Shown piece by piece: positions 1 through 5,701 of a stretch of DNA of 5,701 bases (position 1 is the first letter of the stretch; the number at the start of each line of letters is the position of its first letter). The stretch is from Gammaproteobacteria bacterium. Its GTDB lineage: Bacteria; Pseudomonadota; Gammaproteobacteria; Pseudomonadales; Pseudohongiellaceae. The position numbers and the translations under genes are program-made. The DNA is taken from positions 23,732-29,432 of the forward strand of contig NYWC01000051.1 in assembly GCA_002684935.1 (NCBI GenBank), in the 5' to 3' direction. The notes under the pieces were generated by a model, which was given only the letters and a program-made list of their open reading frames with translations, was not told where the DNA came from and searched no databases.

Positions 1-866
1 CAGACATCGATTGGTGCGGTGGTTTTGAAGCAGAATTTACACCGGGTGAAGCAGGAGCGCACCAGCAGCTCGCCAACTTTCTGGAGCATGGCATCAGCAA
101 CTACAAACAGGGCAGAGACTATCCGTCGCTCGAATCGGTCTCCAGGCTTTCTCCCCATATCCATTTTGGTGAAATTGCACCGCATCGTATTTTCCAGGAG
201 TCACTGGAGCATGGCCGCCTCGCGGGCGTAGAAACCGAAAGTGAACATTTCGGCCGAGAATTGATTTGGCGTGAATTCTCATACACCTTGCTCCACCACT
301 TTCCCAAGCTGACTGAAAGCAACATGAACACCCACTTTGATCACTTCCCCTGGCGTCGCGACGCGAAATTACTCAAGGCCTGGCAGCGGGGCCAAACCGG
401 CTATCCACTAGTGGATGCGGGCATGCGCGAACTCTGGCAAACTGGCTATATGCATAACCGCGTGCGCATGATCGTGGGCTCATTCCTGGTGAAGAATCTA
501 TTGCAGGATTGGCGCGAGGGTGCGCGCTGGTTCTGGGACTGCCTGCTGGATGCGGACCTGGCTAACAATACCTGCAGCTGGCAATGGGTGGCGGGCTGCG
601 GTGCCGATGCGGCTCCCTACTTTCGTATCTTCAATCCGCTCACCCAATCTGACAAATTCAAAGCCGCACCCTATATCAGACGCTTCGTGCCTGAACTCGC
701 GGCACTGGACGATCGCCATATCCACGAGCCCGCGGCAGCGCCACCCATGGTGCTGGAATCGGCTGGCGTTGAACTGGGAACAAATTATCCCAAGCCCATT
801 GTGGAACTTAAGGCATCGCGGGAGAAAGCCCTGGAAGCTTACCAGGAGCTAAAGACCAGGATTTAA
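1..866 (+). CDS. phrB: Deoxyribodipyrimidine photolyase, class I CPD type (5'-truncated by window edge)
   Basis: This is a flavoenzyme that uses blue light to split UV-induced cyclobutane pyrimidine dimers in DNA. The frame is open from base 3 to the TAA at 864-866 and gives 287 residues. Compared with about 470 for the family, the N-terminal antenna domain is missing because it lies left of the window. What remains is the helical FAD-binding catalytic domain. Visible motifs, in fragment numbering, are SRLSPHIHFGE (47-57), LIWREF (87-92), GYPLVDAGMREL, MHNRVRMI and ADAAPYFRIFNP. The three tryptophans of the E. coli electron-transfer chain (W306, W359, W382) align with codons at 351-353, 510-512 and 579-581. 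The flavin-facing Asn (E. coli N378) aligns with the second N of LANN. A 6-4 photolyase or cryptochrome is less likely given this overall match to PhrB, though a cryptochrome-like role cannot be excluded without the N-terminus. It is convergent with trpE. Confidence 0.93.
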   Translation, partial: DIDWCGGFEAEFTPGEAGAHQQLANFLEHGISNYKQGRDYPSLESVSRLSPHIHFGEIAPHRIFQESLEHGRLAGVETESEHFGRELIWREFSYTLLHHFPKLTESNMNTHFDHFPWRRDAKLLKAWQRGQTGYPLVDAGMRELWQTGYMHNRVRMIVGSFLVKNLLQDWREGARWFWDCLLDADLANNTCSWQWVAGCGADAAPYFRIFNPLTQSDKFKAAPYIRRFVPELAALDDRHIHEPAAAPPMVLESAGVELGTNYPKPIVELKASREKALEAYQELKTRI

Positions 867-869
867 AGC

Positions 870-2366
870 CTAGGACTCAAGCTTGAGCCCCTGCTGAGCC
901 ATTTGCAAAGCGCGTACGATAGCGCGAGCTTTGTTCTGGGTCTCCTCCCACTCTGACTCCGGCTGCGAGTCAGCCACAATGCCGGCACCCGCCTGCACGT
1001 ATAGAGTCTGATCCTTGATTACCGCGGTGCGGATGGCAATGGCCATGTCCATATTGTCATTCCAACCTAGGTAGCCCATGGCCCCACCATAGATGCCGCG
1101 TTTTTCAGGCTCGAGTTCGTCGACGATTTCCATGGCCCGCACTTTGGGTGCACCGCTCAGGGTTCCCACCGGCAGGGTAGATTTCAGCACGTCTAGCGCC
1201 GCACAGTCTTCCCGAATCTCACTCTCGACGATACTGGCTATGTGCATCACATGGGAATAGCGCTCTACAAACATCTTGCGCGTTACCTTCACGCTGCCAA
1301 TTTTGGAAACTCGCCCAGAATCATTGCGGCTGAGATCGATCAACATCAGGTGTTCGGCCAGTTCTTTCTCGTCCGCCAGCAGCTCTTGCTCCAACGCTTG
1401 GTCTTCCGCCTCGGTGGCGCCCCGCTTGCGAGTACCGGCCAAGGGACGCACTGTTATCTTACCTTCTTCTACCCGAGCCAGGATCTCCGGTGACGCGCTC
1501 ACCACGTGATGATCACCTAGATCGAAGAACACCATGTAGGGAGAGGGATTGAGAAAACGCAGCGCTCGGTAAACGTTGATAGGATCACCGGCAAAGTCCA
1601 CCGACATGCGCTGGGCTATCACCACCTGCATGACGTCTCCGGCCACGATATATTCCTTGATGCGATTAACCGCCGCTTCAAAATCCGGTTGAGAAAAATG
1701 CAGTCGATAATCCTGAGACCCGGCGCCGCTGTTGGAGTCGGAGTTGGAGTTGGAGTTGATTGGAAACTGCACGGACTTGTTCAAATCGGCGGCGAGTTCA
1801 TCCAGCCTCGCTTGCGCCTTTTTGTATGCGTCGGGCACTTCCGGGTCGACGTGAATCACGAAAGAAATCGTGCCACGCAGGTTGTCGAACACCACAACTT
1901 CTTCGGACAGCATCAACAGAATATCCGGGGTACCGATGTCATCCCTAGCTTTGGATGGCCCGATGCTGGTTTCTACGTAGCGCACGGTATCGTAGCTGAA
2001 GTAGCCGACGAGCCCACCGGCAAAACGTTGGTCTGCCGGCGAGGGCGCTACCTTGAAACGCGCCTTGTAATCATGAACAAACTGGAATGGGTCTTCACAC
2101 TGGTGCTGCTCGATAATCCTGGCATCAGTTTCAACCGTCACATCCGTTGCCTGAACGCGGATCACGGTCCGGCAAGGCAATCCGATAATGGAAAAGCGGC
2201 CCCACTTTTCACCGCCCTGTACGGATTCGAAAAAGTAACTGTGGGTGCCGCGCCCAAGTTTGAGATAAGTGCTAAGCGGGGTCTCCGTATCGGCCAGCAC
2301 TTCTCGCACTACCGGAATACGGTTATAGCCCTGCCCGGCTAATTGCTGAAACTCTGCTTGGTTCAT
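870..2366 (-). CDS. trpE: Anthranilate synthase component I
   Basis: TrpE converts chorismate to anthranilate, using ammonia released from glutamine by its partner TrpG, in the first committed step of tryptophan synthesis in the cytoplasm. The 498 residues match the usual length of Pseudomonas-type TrpE. The N-terminal part carries FFESVQGGEKWGRFSIIG (45-62), the region that binds tryptophan for feedback inhibition, with the key Glu-Ser kept. The chorismate-binding domain (about 225-490) shows RPLAGTRKRG (307-316), AEHLMLIDLSRND (337-349), LPVGTLSGAPKVRAMEI (398-414) and QAGAGIVADS (458-467). The Ala in PLAGT, where PabB proteins carry a Lys, favours TrpE over aminodeoxychorismate synthase. 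The ATG at 2366 fits the family N-terminus, but the Shine-Dalgarno match upstream is poor. A Ser-Asn repeat interrupts the linker between domains (204-213). No trpG, trpD or trpC lies in the window. The gene follows rpe and probably shares its transcript. Confidence 0.96.
   Translation of the reverse strand: MNQAEFQQLAGQGYNRIPVVREVLADTETPLSTYLKLGRGTHSYFFESVQGGEKWGRFSIIGLPCRTVIRVQATDVTVETDARIIEQHQCEDPFQFVHDYKARFKVAPSPADQRFAGGLVGYFSYDTVRYVETSIGPSKARDDIGTPDILLMLSEEVVVFDNLRGTISFVIHVDPEVPDAYKKAQARLDELAADLNKSVQFPINSNSNSDSNSGAGSQDYRLHFSQPDFEAAVNRIKEYIVAGDVMQVVIAQRMSVDFAGDPINVYRALRFLNPSPYMVFFDLGDHHVVSASPEILARVEEGKITVRPLAGTRKRGATEAEDQALEQELLADEKELAEHLMLIDLSRNDSGRVSKIGSVKVTRKMFVERYSHVMHIASIVESEIREDCAALDVLKSTLPVGTLSGAPKVRAMEIVDELEPEKRGIYGGAMGYLGWNDNMDMAIAIRTAVIKDQTLYVQAGAGIVADSQPESEWEETQNKARAIVRALQMAQQGLKLES
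873..890 (-). terminator. Possible weak hairpin terminator at the 3' end of trpE
   Basis: On the minus strand the last codons of trpE form a 7-bp stem, GGGCTCA with TGAGTCC (one G-U pair), around an AGCT tetraloop. The stem ends exactly at the stop codon and is followed by a short T-rich stretch (GGCTTTAAAT). In the plus orientation the same sequence has an A-C mismatch and no T tract, so it would serve trpE better than the photolyase gene. The T tract is short, so intrinsic termination here is only a suggestion. Confidence 0.3.
1728..1757 (-). repeat. In-frame AACTCC hexanucleotide repeat inside trpE
   Basis: Read on the coding strand, three exact AACTCC units are followed by the variants GACTCC and AACAGC. 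They encode five Ser-containing dipeptides, NSNSNSDSNS, at TrpE residues 204-213. The run sits in the linker between the N-terminal regulatory part and the chorismate-binding domain. Gain or loss of a unit would keep the frame and change the linker by two residues. Confidence 0.85.
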
Positions 2367-2417
2367 GGTGTGCGAATACCGATTGGATTAATTGGCCGGA
2401 ATATTCTGCGGGCGCGA
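2367..2417 (-). other. Short rpe-trpE intergenic spacer without leader peptide or attenuator
   Basis: These 51 nt separate the TAG of rpe from the ATG of trpE. On the coding strand the spacer contains no TGG codon, no stem-loop pair followed by a T run, and no convincing promoter hexamer pair. It is too short for a classical trp leader. The gap agrees with rpe and trpE being co-transcribed. Only a poor Shine-Dalgarno match precedes trpE. Confidence 0.6.
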
Positions 2418-3101
2418 CTAGTGATGCCCTTTCGTGGCCTGCCCCAGTTCTAAGCGCATCGCCGTAATGGTTTTTTGGTAATCATCACTATTGAAGATAG
2501 CGGAACCGGCGACAAACATGTCGGCGCCAGCATCGGCAATTTTCCGAATGTTACCCACTCCAACACCGCCATCCACTTCTAGCCGAATGGCGTAGTCGCT
2601 GTCATCGATAAGCTTTCTCACTTTCTCCAGTTTCTTGAGAGTGGAAGGGATGAATTTCTGTCCGCCGAAACCAGGATTGACTGACATCAGCAGGATCACG
2701 TCGATCTTGTCCATAAGGTATTCCAGGCAGTCCACTGGCGTGCCCGGATTGAATACCAGGCCAGACTTGCAGCCCTGGTCCCTGATCAACTGCAAGGAAC
2801 GATCCACGTGGGCAGTGGCCTCTGGATGAAAACTAAGATAGCTGGCACCCGCCTTGGCAAAGTCCAGAATCAGCTGATCAACCGGCGATACCATTAAATG
2901 CACATCTATGGGCGCCTCGATGCCGTGCTTGCGCAGGGCCTGGCACACCATTGGCCCGATGGTGAGATTAGGCACATAGTGATTATCCATCACATCGAAA
3001 TGCACAACGTCCGCGCCGGCTTCCAGCACATTAGTCACTTCTTCACCGAGTCGGGCAAAGTCAGCCGACAGGATTGAGGGCGCAATAAGAAAATCTTTCA
3101 T
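2418..3101 (-). CDS. rpe: Ribulose-phosphate 3-epimerase
   Basis: This enzyme interconverts D-ribulose 5-phosphate and D-xylulose 5-phosphate in the pentose phosphate pathway, using a divalent metal. The 227 residues match the family length, and the protein should fold as a single TIM barrel. Motifs in order are IAPSILSADF with Ser9, VHFDVMD with metal ligands His34 and Asp36, DVHLMV with His68, the phosphate-binding loop MSVNPGFGGQ (139-148), and LEVDGGV with the catalytic/metal Asp177. The C-terminal ADMFVAGSAIF is the second phosphate-binding element. The ATG at 3101 gives the family N-terminus and has AGGT seven bases upstream (3109-3112). A sigma70-like promoter lies just upstream. In Pseudomonas rpe is followed by gph and then trpE; here trpE follows directly. 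Confidence 0.97.
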   Translation of the reverse strand: MKDFLIAPSILSADFARLGEEVTNVLEAGADVVHFDVMDNHYVPNLTIGPMVCQALRKHGIEAPIDVHLMVSPVDQLILDFAKAGASYLSFHPEATAHVDRSLQLIRDQGCKSGLVFNPGTPVDCLEYLMDKIDVILLMSVNPGFGGQKFIPSTLKKLEKVRKLIDDSDYAIRLEVDGGVGVGNIRKIADAGADMFVAGSAIFNSDDYQKTITAMRLELGQATKGHH

Positions 3102-3108
3102 CAGGCGG

Positions 3109-3112
3109 ACCT
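3109..3112 (-). promoter_or_regulatory. Ribosome binding site of rpe
   Basis: AGGT on the minus strand lies 7 nt before the rpe ATG at 3101 and supports that start. Confidence 0.55.
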
Positions 3113-3142
3113 GTGCTAAAGAGGCAATAATTTATTCGACTT

Positions 3143-3171
3143 ATTCTAACGCGCAGACCGCGGTGTGTCAG
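3143..3171 (-). promoter_or_regulatory. Sigma70-type promoter for rpe(-trpE)
   Basis: On the minus strand CTGACA (3166-3171, 5 of 6 to TTGACA) is followed after exactly 17 bases by TAGAAT (3143-3148, 5 of 6 to TATAAT). Transcription would start near 3136, giving a leader of about 35 nt before the rpe ATG. A GAATAA direct repeat (3141-3146 and 3132-3137, 9 bp apart) overlaps the -10 and start region; its role, if any, is unknown. Confidence 0.6.
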
Positions 3172-3209
3172 GCGCGAATCTGTAGTCGGACGGGAAATAC
3201 TGTGCGGTA

Positions 3210-3935
3210 CTAGGCCCTGATCTTGCGAAAACCACAAACAGTCTCATAGGCGCTGCGAATGGCCGTGGATTTCTCCTGGGCTATTCTAAGCGTCTCTTCA
3301 GAGAGATTTTCGCGCACAAGCTTGTCGGGATGATAGCGAGACATCATCCGCAAATAGGCCCGTCGAATTTCACCGTCCTCCACGTCCGGCTCTAGCTGCA
3401 GGATGTGATAGGCATTGCGCAGGAACTTGCCATTCTCTTGCTTTAAGCTCGCGTGAATCTGCATTTCGCGGCAGATCTCGAGGAATTCGGCCTTGCAAAA
3501 GCCTAGACTTTCCGCCACGTCGCGCAGCAGGATTTTTTCCTTTAGACGAATATCACCTTTGATGAAGGCGAGACGACACTGAATTTTGATAAAAAGGCGG
3601 GCCAGCGCACTGCGACGGCCAATGCTGGACACCAATTCCCGCACGAAAGGCAGCACATCAGTTTCCGGCTGCTTGCCCAATTCAAAATAGTCGATGGCTT
3701 CCAGCCTTCCCAGTGGATCGAGGCCCAGCAGCCGCATAATGATGGATGCGTAGTTCACTTCCGGAGTGGTAACGCGGCCATCAAGCTTGGCAATGCGACC
3801 CATCACGGCAAACATAGCGCGATTAATAATTTTCTGCGAACGACCGCCGGCAGGCACTATCGCTCCCGGCGCACTGCCGTTGAGACGATTGGTAATTGCC
3901 TGCTTGTAGGCACGGTTCTGCAGTAGCCCAATCAA
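3210..3935 (-). CDS. DjlA-like J-domain co-chaperone with TerB-like domain, no membrane anchor
   Basis: A 241-residue protein with a TerB-like helical region (about 37-160, including AVMGRIAKLDGRVTTPEV and IKIQCRLAFIKGDIRLKEK) and a C-terminal J-domain (about 173-237) holding the invariant HPD at 202-204. J-domains stimulate the ATPase of DnaK-type Hsp70s, so a co-chaperone role is likely. The domain order matches E. coli DjlA, but DjlA begins with a membrane-spanning segment. Here the N-terminus (MIGLLQNRAYKQAITNRL) is polar and basic, so the protein is predicted to be cytosolic. The start is TTG at 3935, overlapping the murU TGA by four bases (TTGA). An AGGAG eight bases upstream supports it. 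Reading further upstream in frame does not reveal a membrane helix. It is the last gene of the amgK-murU unit; its client and its link to cell-wall recycling are unknown. Confidence 0.85.
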   Translation of the reverse strand: MIGLLQNRAYKQAITNRLNGSAPGAIVPAGGRSQKIINRAMFAVMGRIAKLDGRVTTPEVNYASIIMRLLGLDPLGRLEAIDYFELGKQPETDVLPFVRELVSSIGRRSALARLFIKIQCRLAFIKGDIRLKEKILLRDVAESLGFCKAEFLEICREMQIHASLKQENGKFLRNAYHILQLEPDVEDGEIRRAYLRMMSRYHPDKLVRENLSEETLRIAQEKSTAIRSAYETVCGFRKIRA

Positions 3936-4639
3936 CTCACCAACTCCTGGGGTGGATTGACAGGACCCTCCAACTGCACATTGACTTCCTGCAGGCGCTC
4001 TGGCGTGCCCACGTCAATCCACGTACCCTCATAGATTTCACCACTCACCTTGTTCTGCGGCATGGCTTCCTGCAACAGCGGAACCACCGACCGCGGCTGG
4101 ATAGGCATGTTTTCGAACAGGTTTTTGTGCATCACGCTAATACCGCTGAAGGTTAATCGTTCGTCCCGGGCCTCGCTATCTTCATGAACCCCGCCCTGTT
4201 CATCAAGATAAAAATCTCCATCAGGGTTGTGCTCGGCATTTTTGACCAGCACCAAATGCGCCAGCCGATCATTACCGTCCAACGGCTCAAGAGCGGAATA
4301 GTCAAAATCCGTCCACAAGTCCGCGTTGACCACAATAAAGCTGTCATCCTTAAGTTTCGGCAAAGCTTTGATTATTCCGCCTGCTGTTTCGAGGCGAATT
4401 GGCTCACGGGAGTAGCTGATCTCGATTCCCAGTCGGGAACCGTCACGCAGGTGCTCCTCAATCATGCCGCCCAGATAGAAGTGGTTGATCACCACGCCGG
4501 TCACGCCGCCGGCTTTGAGGCGCTCAATCTGATGCTCAATCAGGGTCTGCCCCCCCACCTTCAGCAAGGGTTTGGGGGTATTAGCGGTGAGAGGCTGCAT
4601 GCGTTTGCCTAACCCCGCCGCGAGAATCATTGCACGCAT
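3932..4639 (-). CDS. murU: N-acetylmuramate-1-phosphate uridylyltransferase
   Basis: MurU transfers UMP from UTP to MurNAc-alpha-1-phosphate, yielding UDP-MurNAc and pyrophosphate in the cytoplasmic peptidoglycan-recycling route that bypasses MurA. In P. putida this route gives intrinsic fosfomycin resistance. The 235 residues are close to the P. putida enzyme and form one nucleotidyltransferase domain. Visible are the nucleotide-binding signature LAAGLGKRMQPLT (6-18) with PKPLL (22-26), ETAGGI (84-89), the metal-binding Asp of VVNADLWTD (103-111), FSGISVM (164-170) and C-terminal GTWIDVGTPERL (205-216). I chose the ATG at 4639 because family members begin right before ILAAG. A GTG at 4708 would add 23 residues overlapping amgK. 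The amgK stop is 5 nt upstream, which suggests coupling. A general sugar-1-phosphate nucleotidyltransferase is the alternative, but the amgK neighbour argues for MurU. Confidence 0.92.
   Translation of the reverse strand: MRAMILAAGLGKRMQPLTANTPKPLLKVGGQTLIEHQIERLKAGGVTGVVINHFYLGGMIEEHLRDGSRLGIEISYSREPIRLETAGGIIKALPKLKDDSFIVVNADLWTDFDYSALEPLDGNDRLAHLVLVKNAEHNPDGDFYLDEQGGVHEDSEARDERLTFSGISVMHKNLFENMPIQPRSVVPLLQEAMPQNKVSGEIYEGTWIDVGTPERLQEVNVQLEGPVNPPQELVS
3944..3948 (-). promoter_or_regulatory. Shine-Dalgarno that decides the TTG start of the J-domain gene
   Basis: On the minus strand AGGAG lies inside the 3' end of murU, eight bases before the TTG at 3935. This strong match at good spacing supports the non-ATG start and translational coupling to murU. 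Confidence 0.65.
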
Positions 4640-4644
4640 AGCGC

Positions 4645-5701
4645 TTACATAGCCTGTTTCTTGGGGAGTTTTTCCTGCGCAATGGGGGCTACCCGGCGCT
4701 GAAACCACTCTACAAAATTCCCCAGCTCGGGGTACCGGCTACTGACCTCCAAAAAGTATTGGATAACCATGGGAATATCGGCCAGATACTGGGATTTATT
4801 ATCCCTGAGATAGAGGCGGCAAAATATTCCCATCACCTTGAGATGCCGCTGCAGGCCCATCAGATCGAAATCACGGAAAAATGCTGCTTCGGCAAGCCCA
4901 CTGAGCAGGCCCTGGGATTGGGCAGTCTCCAGATAATAGCGACCCCAGCTTGTGATCTGCTCGGGCTGCCAGCGGATATAGCAATCCCGTAGTAGGGAAA
5001 CCAGATCGTAGGAATAAGGACCATATACCGCATCCTGAAAATCAATCACCCCAAGTTCAAATGCCTCGGCATTATCACCTTTTGCCGTCGGGGCTAGCTC
5101 CAGCAGCATCAGGTTGCGGGAATGATAATCGCGGTGCACCAACACGGTTGGCTGCGCTAGGGCAGCATCCTCAAGCATGGTCATAGTGTGATCGATCAGA
5201 TCTTTTTCTGCCGCAGACAAATCCAGCTCCAGGAACGCCAGTACAAAACATTCCGTGAATAAATCCATCTCACGTCGCAACTCTGTTCTACTGTAGGTGC
5301 CAAGTATCTCTTTATTTCCACCAAGTTGAATTCGAACAAGAGTATCGATAGCGATACGGTATATCGTATCAGGTTTATTTGTATCTTGGCTGGCCTGGCA
5401 GGCGAGCATTTCTGGCAGCACCATAACGTCACCAAGATCCTCCAACAGCATGAAGCCTTGTTCGCAATCAACGGCATAGACTTCCGGCGCGTGGACACCA
5501 GCGTCTCGTAACATGCCGCAAACTTTGACGAAAGCTGCACAATCTTCATGCTCGGGGGGTGCGTCTACCGTAATAAAAGTCTTTTGGTTTTGCACCGCAC
5601 GGAAGTACCGGCGGAAACTGGCATCACCACTGACCATCAACAGTGGCACTGCGGCTGGGTCGTCTGCCTGCAGCTCGGCAGCCACCCAATGCTGCAAACG
5701 G
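4645..5701 (-). CDS. amgK: N-acetylmuramate/N-acetylglucosamine anomeric kinase (probably 5'-partial)
   Basis: AmgK phosphorylates MurNAc and GlcNAc at the anomeric C1 with ATP, supplying MurU with MurNAc-1-phosphate. The protein has the aminoglycoside-phosphotransferase kinase fold. Numbering from the TTG at 5697, it shows the nucleotide loop SGDASFRRYFR (23-33), TVDAPPEHEDC (43-53), GFMLLEDLGD (81-90), the catalytic loop VHRDYHSRN (187-195) with Asp190 and Asn195, the metal-binding IDFQDAVYGP (218-227) and GLQRHLKVMGIF (281-292). These match P. putida AmgK closely. The frame is open through the window edge (an Arg codon precedes the TTG), and the relatives I recall have about ten more N-terminal residues including an RLQ motif, so the true start is probably outside. 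About 12 extra residues separate the catalytic and metal loops. It precedes murU by 5 nt. An aminoglycoside-resistance role is unlikely. Confidence 0.92.
   Translation of the reverse strand, partial: RLQHWVAAELQADDPAAVPLLMVSGDASFRRYFRAVQNQKTFITVDAPPEHEDCAAFVKVCGMLRDAGVHAPEVYAVDCEQGFMLLEDLGDVMVLPEMLACQASQDTNKPDTIYRIAIDTLVRIQLGGNKEILGTYSRTELRREMDLFTECFVLAFLELDLSAAEKDLIDHTMTMLEDAALAQPTVLVHRDYHSRNLMLLELAPTAKGDNAEAFELGVIDFQDAVYGPYSYDLVSLLRDCYIRWQPEQITSWGRYYLETAQSQGLLSGLAEAAFFRDFDLMGLQRHLKVMGIFCRLYLRDNKSQYLADIPMVIQYFLEVSSRYPELGNFVEWFQRRVAPIAQEKLPKKQAM

Noticed and set aside
261..866. A short 201-residue photolyase starting at the TTG at 261
   Set aside because: The same frame is open and photolyase-like back to base 3 (SRLSPHIHFGE and more), so this is an internal Leu codon of a gene cut by the window edge.
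1689..2342. 217-codon open frame on the plus strand opposite trpE
   Set aside because: It is fully antisense to a clear trpE, its Gly-Val run is just the complement of the Ser-Asn repeat, and it resembles no known family.
3172..3209. Terminator after the J-domain gene
   Set aside because: I looked for a GC-rich stem followed by a T run downstream of the TAG at 3210-3212 on the minus strand and found none convincing.
4184..4612. 142-codon plus-strand frame opposite murU
   Set aside because: Antisense shadow of murU with no recognisable domain and no independent start signals.
4640..4708. Longer murU starting at the GTG at 4708
   Set aside because: The extra 23 residues overlap amgK and do not resemble the family N-terminus; the ATG at 4639 places ILAAG at the expected position.
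5196..5549. 117-codon minus-strand frame inside amgK in another phase
   Set aside because: It lies wholly within the conserved amgK frame and has no recognisable motif; the amgK frame explains the region.
4645..5697. AmgK as an aminoglycoside-resistance phosphotransferase
   Set aside because: The fold is shared, but the sequence motifs and the murU neighbour match the sugar kinase of peptidoglycan recycling.

Overview
The window is a dense piece of a bacterial chromosome of moderate GC content, almost certainly from a gammaproteobacterium. The best evidence is the gene set on the minus strand: an amgK-murU pair (the cell-wall recycling shortcut described in Pseudomonas putida), a DjlA-like J-domain gene, rpe and a Pseudomonas-type trpE. 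This resembles the amgK/murU and rpe-gph-trpE neighbourhoods of Pseudomonas and of marine relatives such as Cellvibrionales. I infer that lineage from protein similarity recalled from memory and cannot name a genus.

Layout: positions 1-866 (+) hold the C-terminal 287 residues of a class I CPD photolyase whose N-terminal part lies outside the window. It converges on trpE (870-2366, -), with only three bases between the two stop codons. Moving right, all genes are on the minus strand and are transcribed right to left: amgK (4645-5701, start probably just beyond the edge), murU (3932-4639), a TerB/J-domain gene (3210-3935), rpe (2418-3101) and trpE. amgK and murU are 5 nt apart. murU and the J-domain gene overlap by 4 nt. 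A 108-nt gap with a good sigma70-type promoter precedes rpe, and 51 nt separate rpe from trpE. I therefore read two transcription units: amgK-murU-J-protein, and rpe-trpE with its own promoter.

Functionally, AmgK phosphorylates recovered MurNAc (or GlcNAc) at C1 and MurU converts MurNAc-1-phosphate to UDP-MurNAc. Together they return cell-wall sugar to peptidoglycan synthesis without the MurA step. The J-protein is a probable co-chaperone of DnaK. Rpe interconverts ribulose-5-P and xylulose-5-P. TrpE makes anthranilate from chorismate, the first committed step to tryptophan. The photolyase repairs UV-induced pyrimidine dimers.

No mobile element, tRNA, rRNA, CRISPR array or sign of recent transfer is visible, and I do not see a convincing new multi-gene system. 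The points worth a second look are modest: a J-protein lacking the DjlA membrane anchor and translationally coupled to murU, an in-frame hexanucleotide repeat in trpE, the absence of gph between rpe and trpE, a small insertion near the AmgK active site, and the tight photolyase/trpE convergence.
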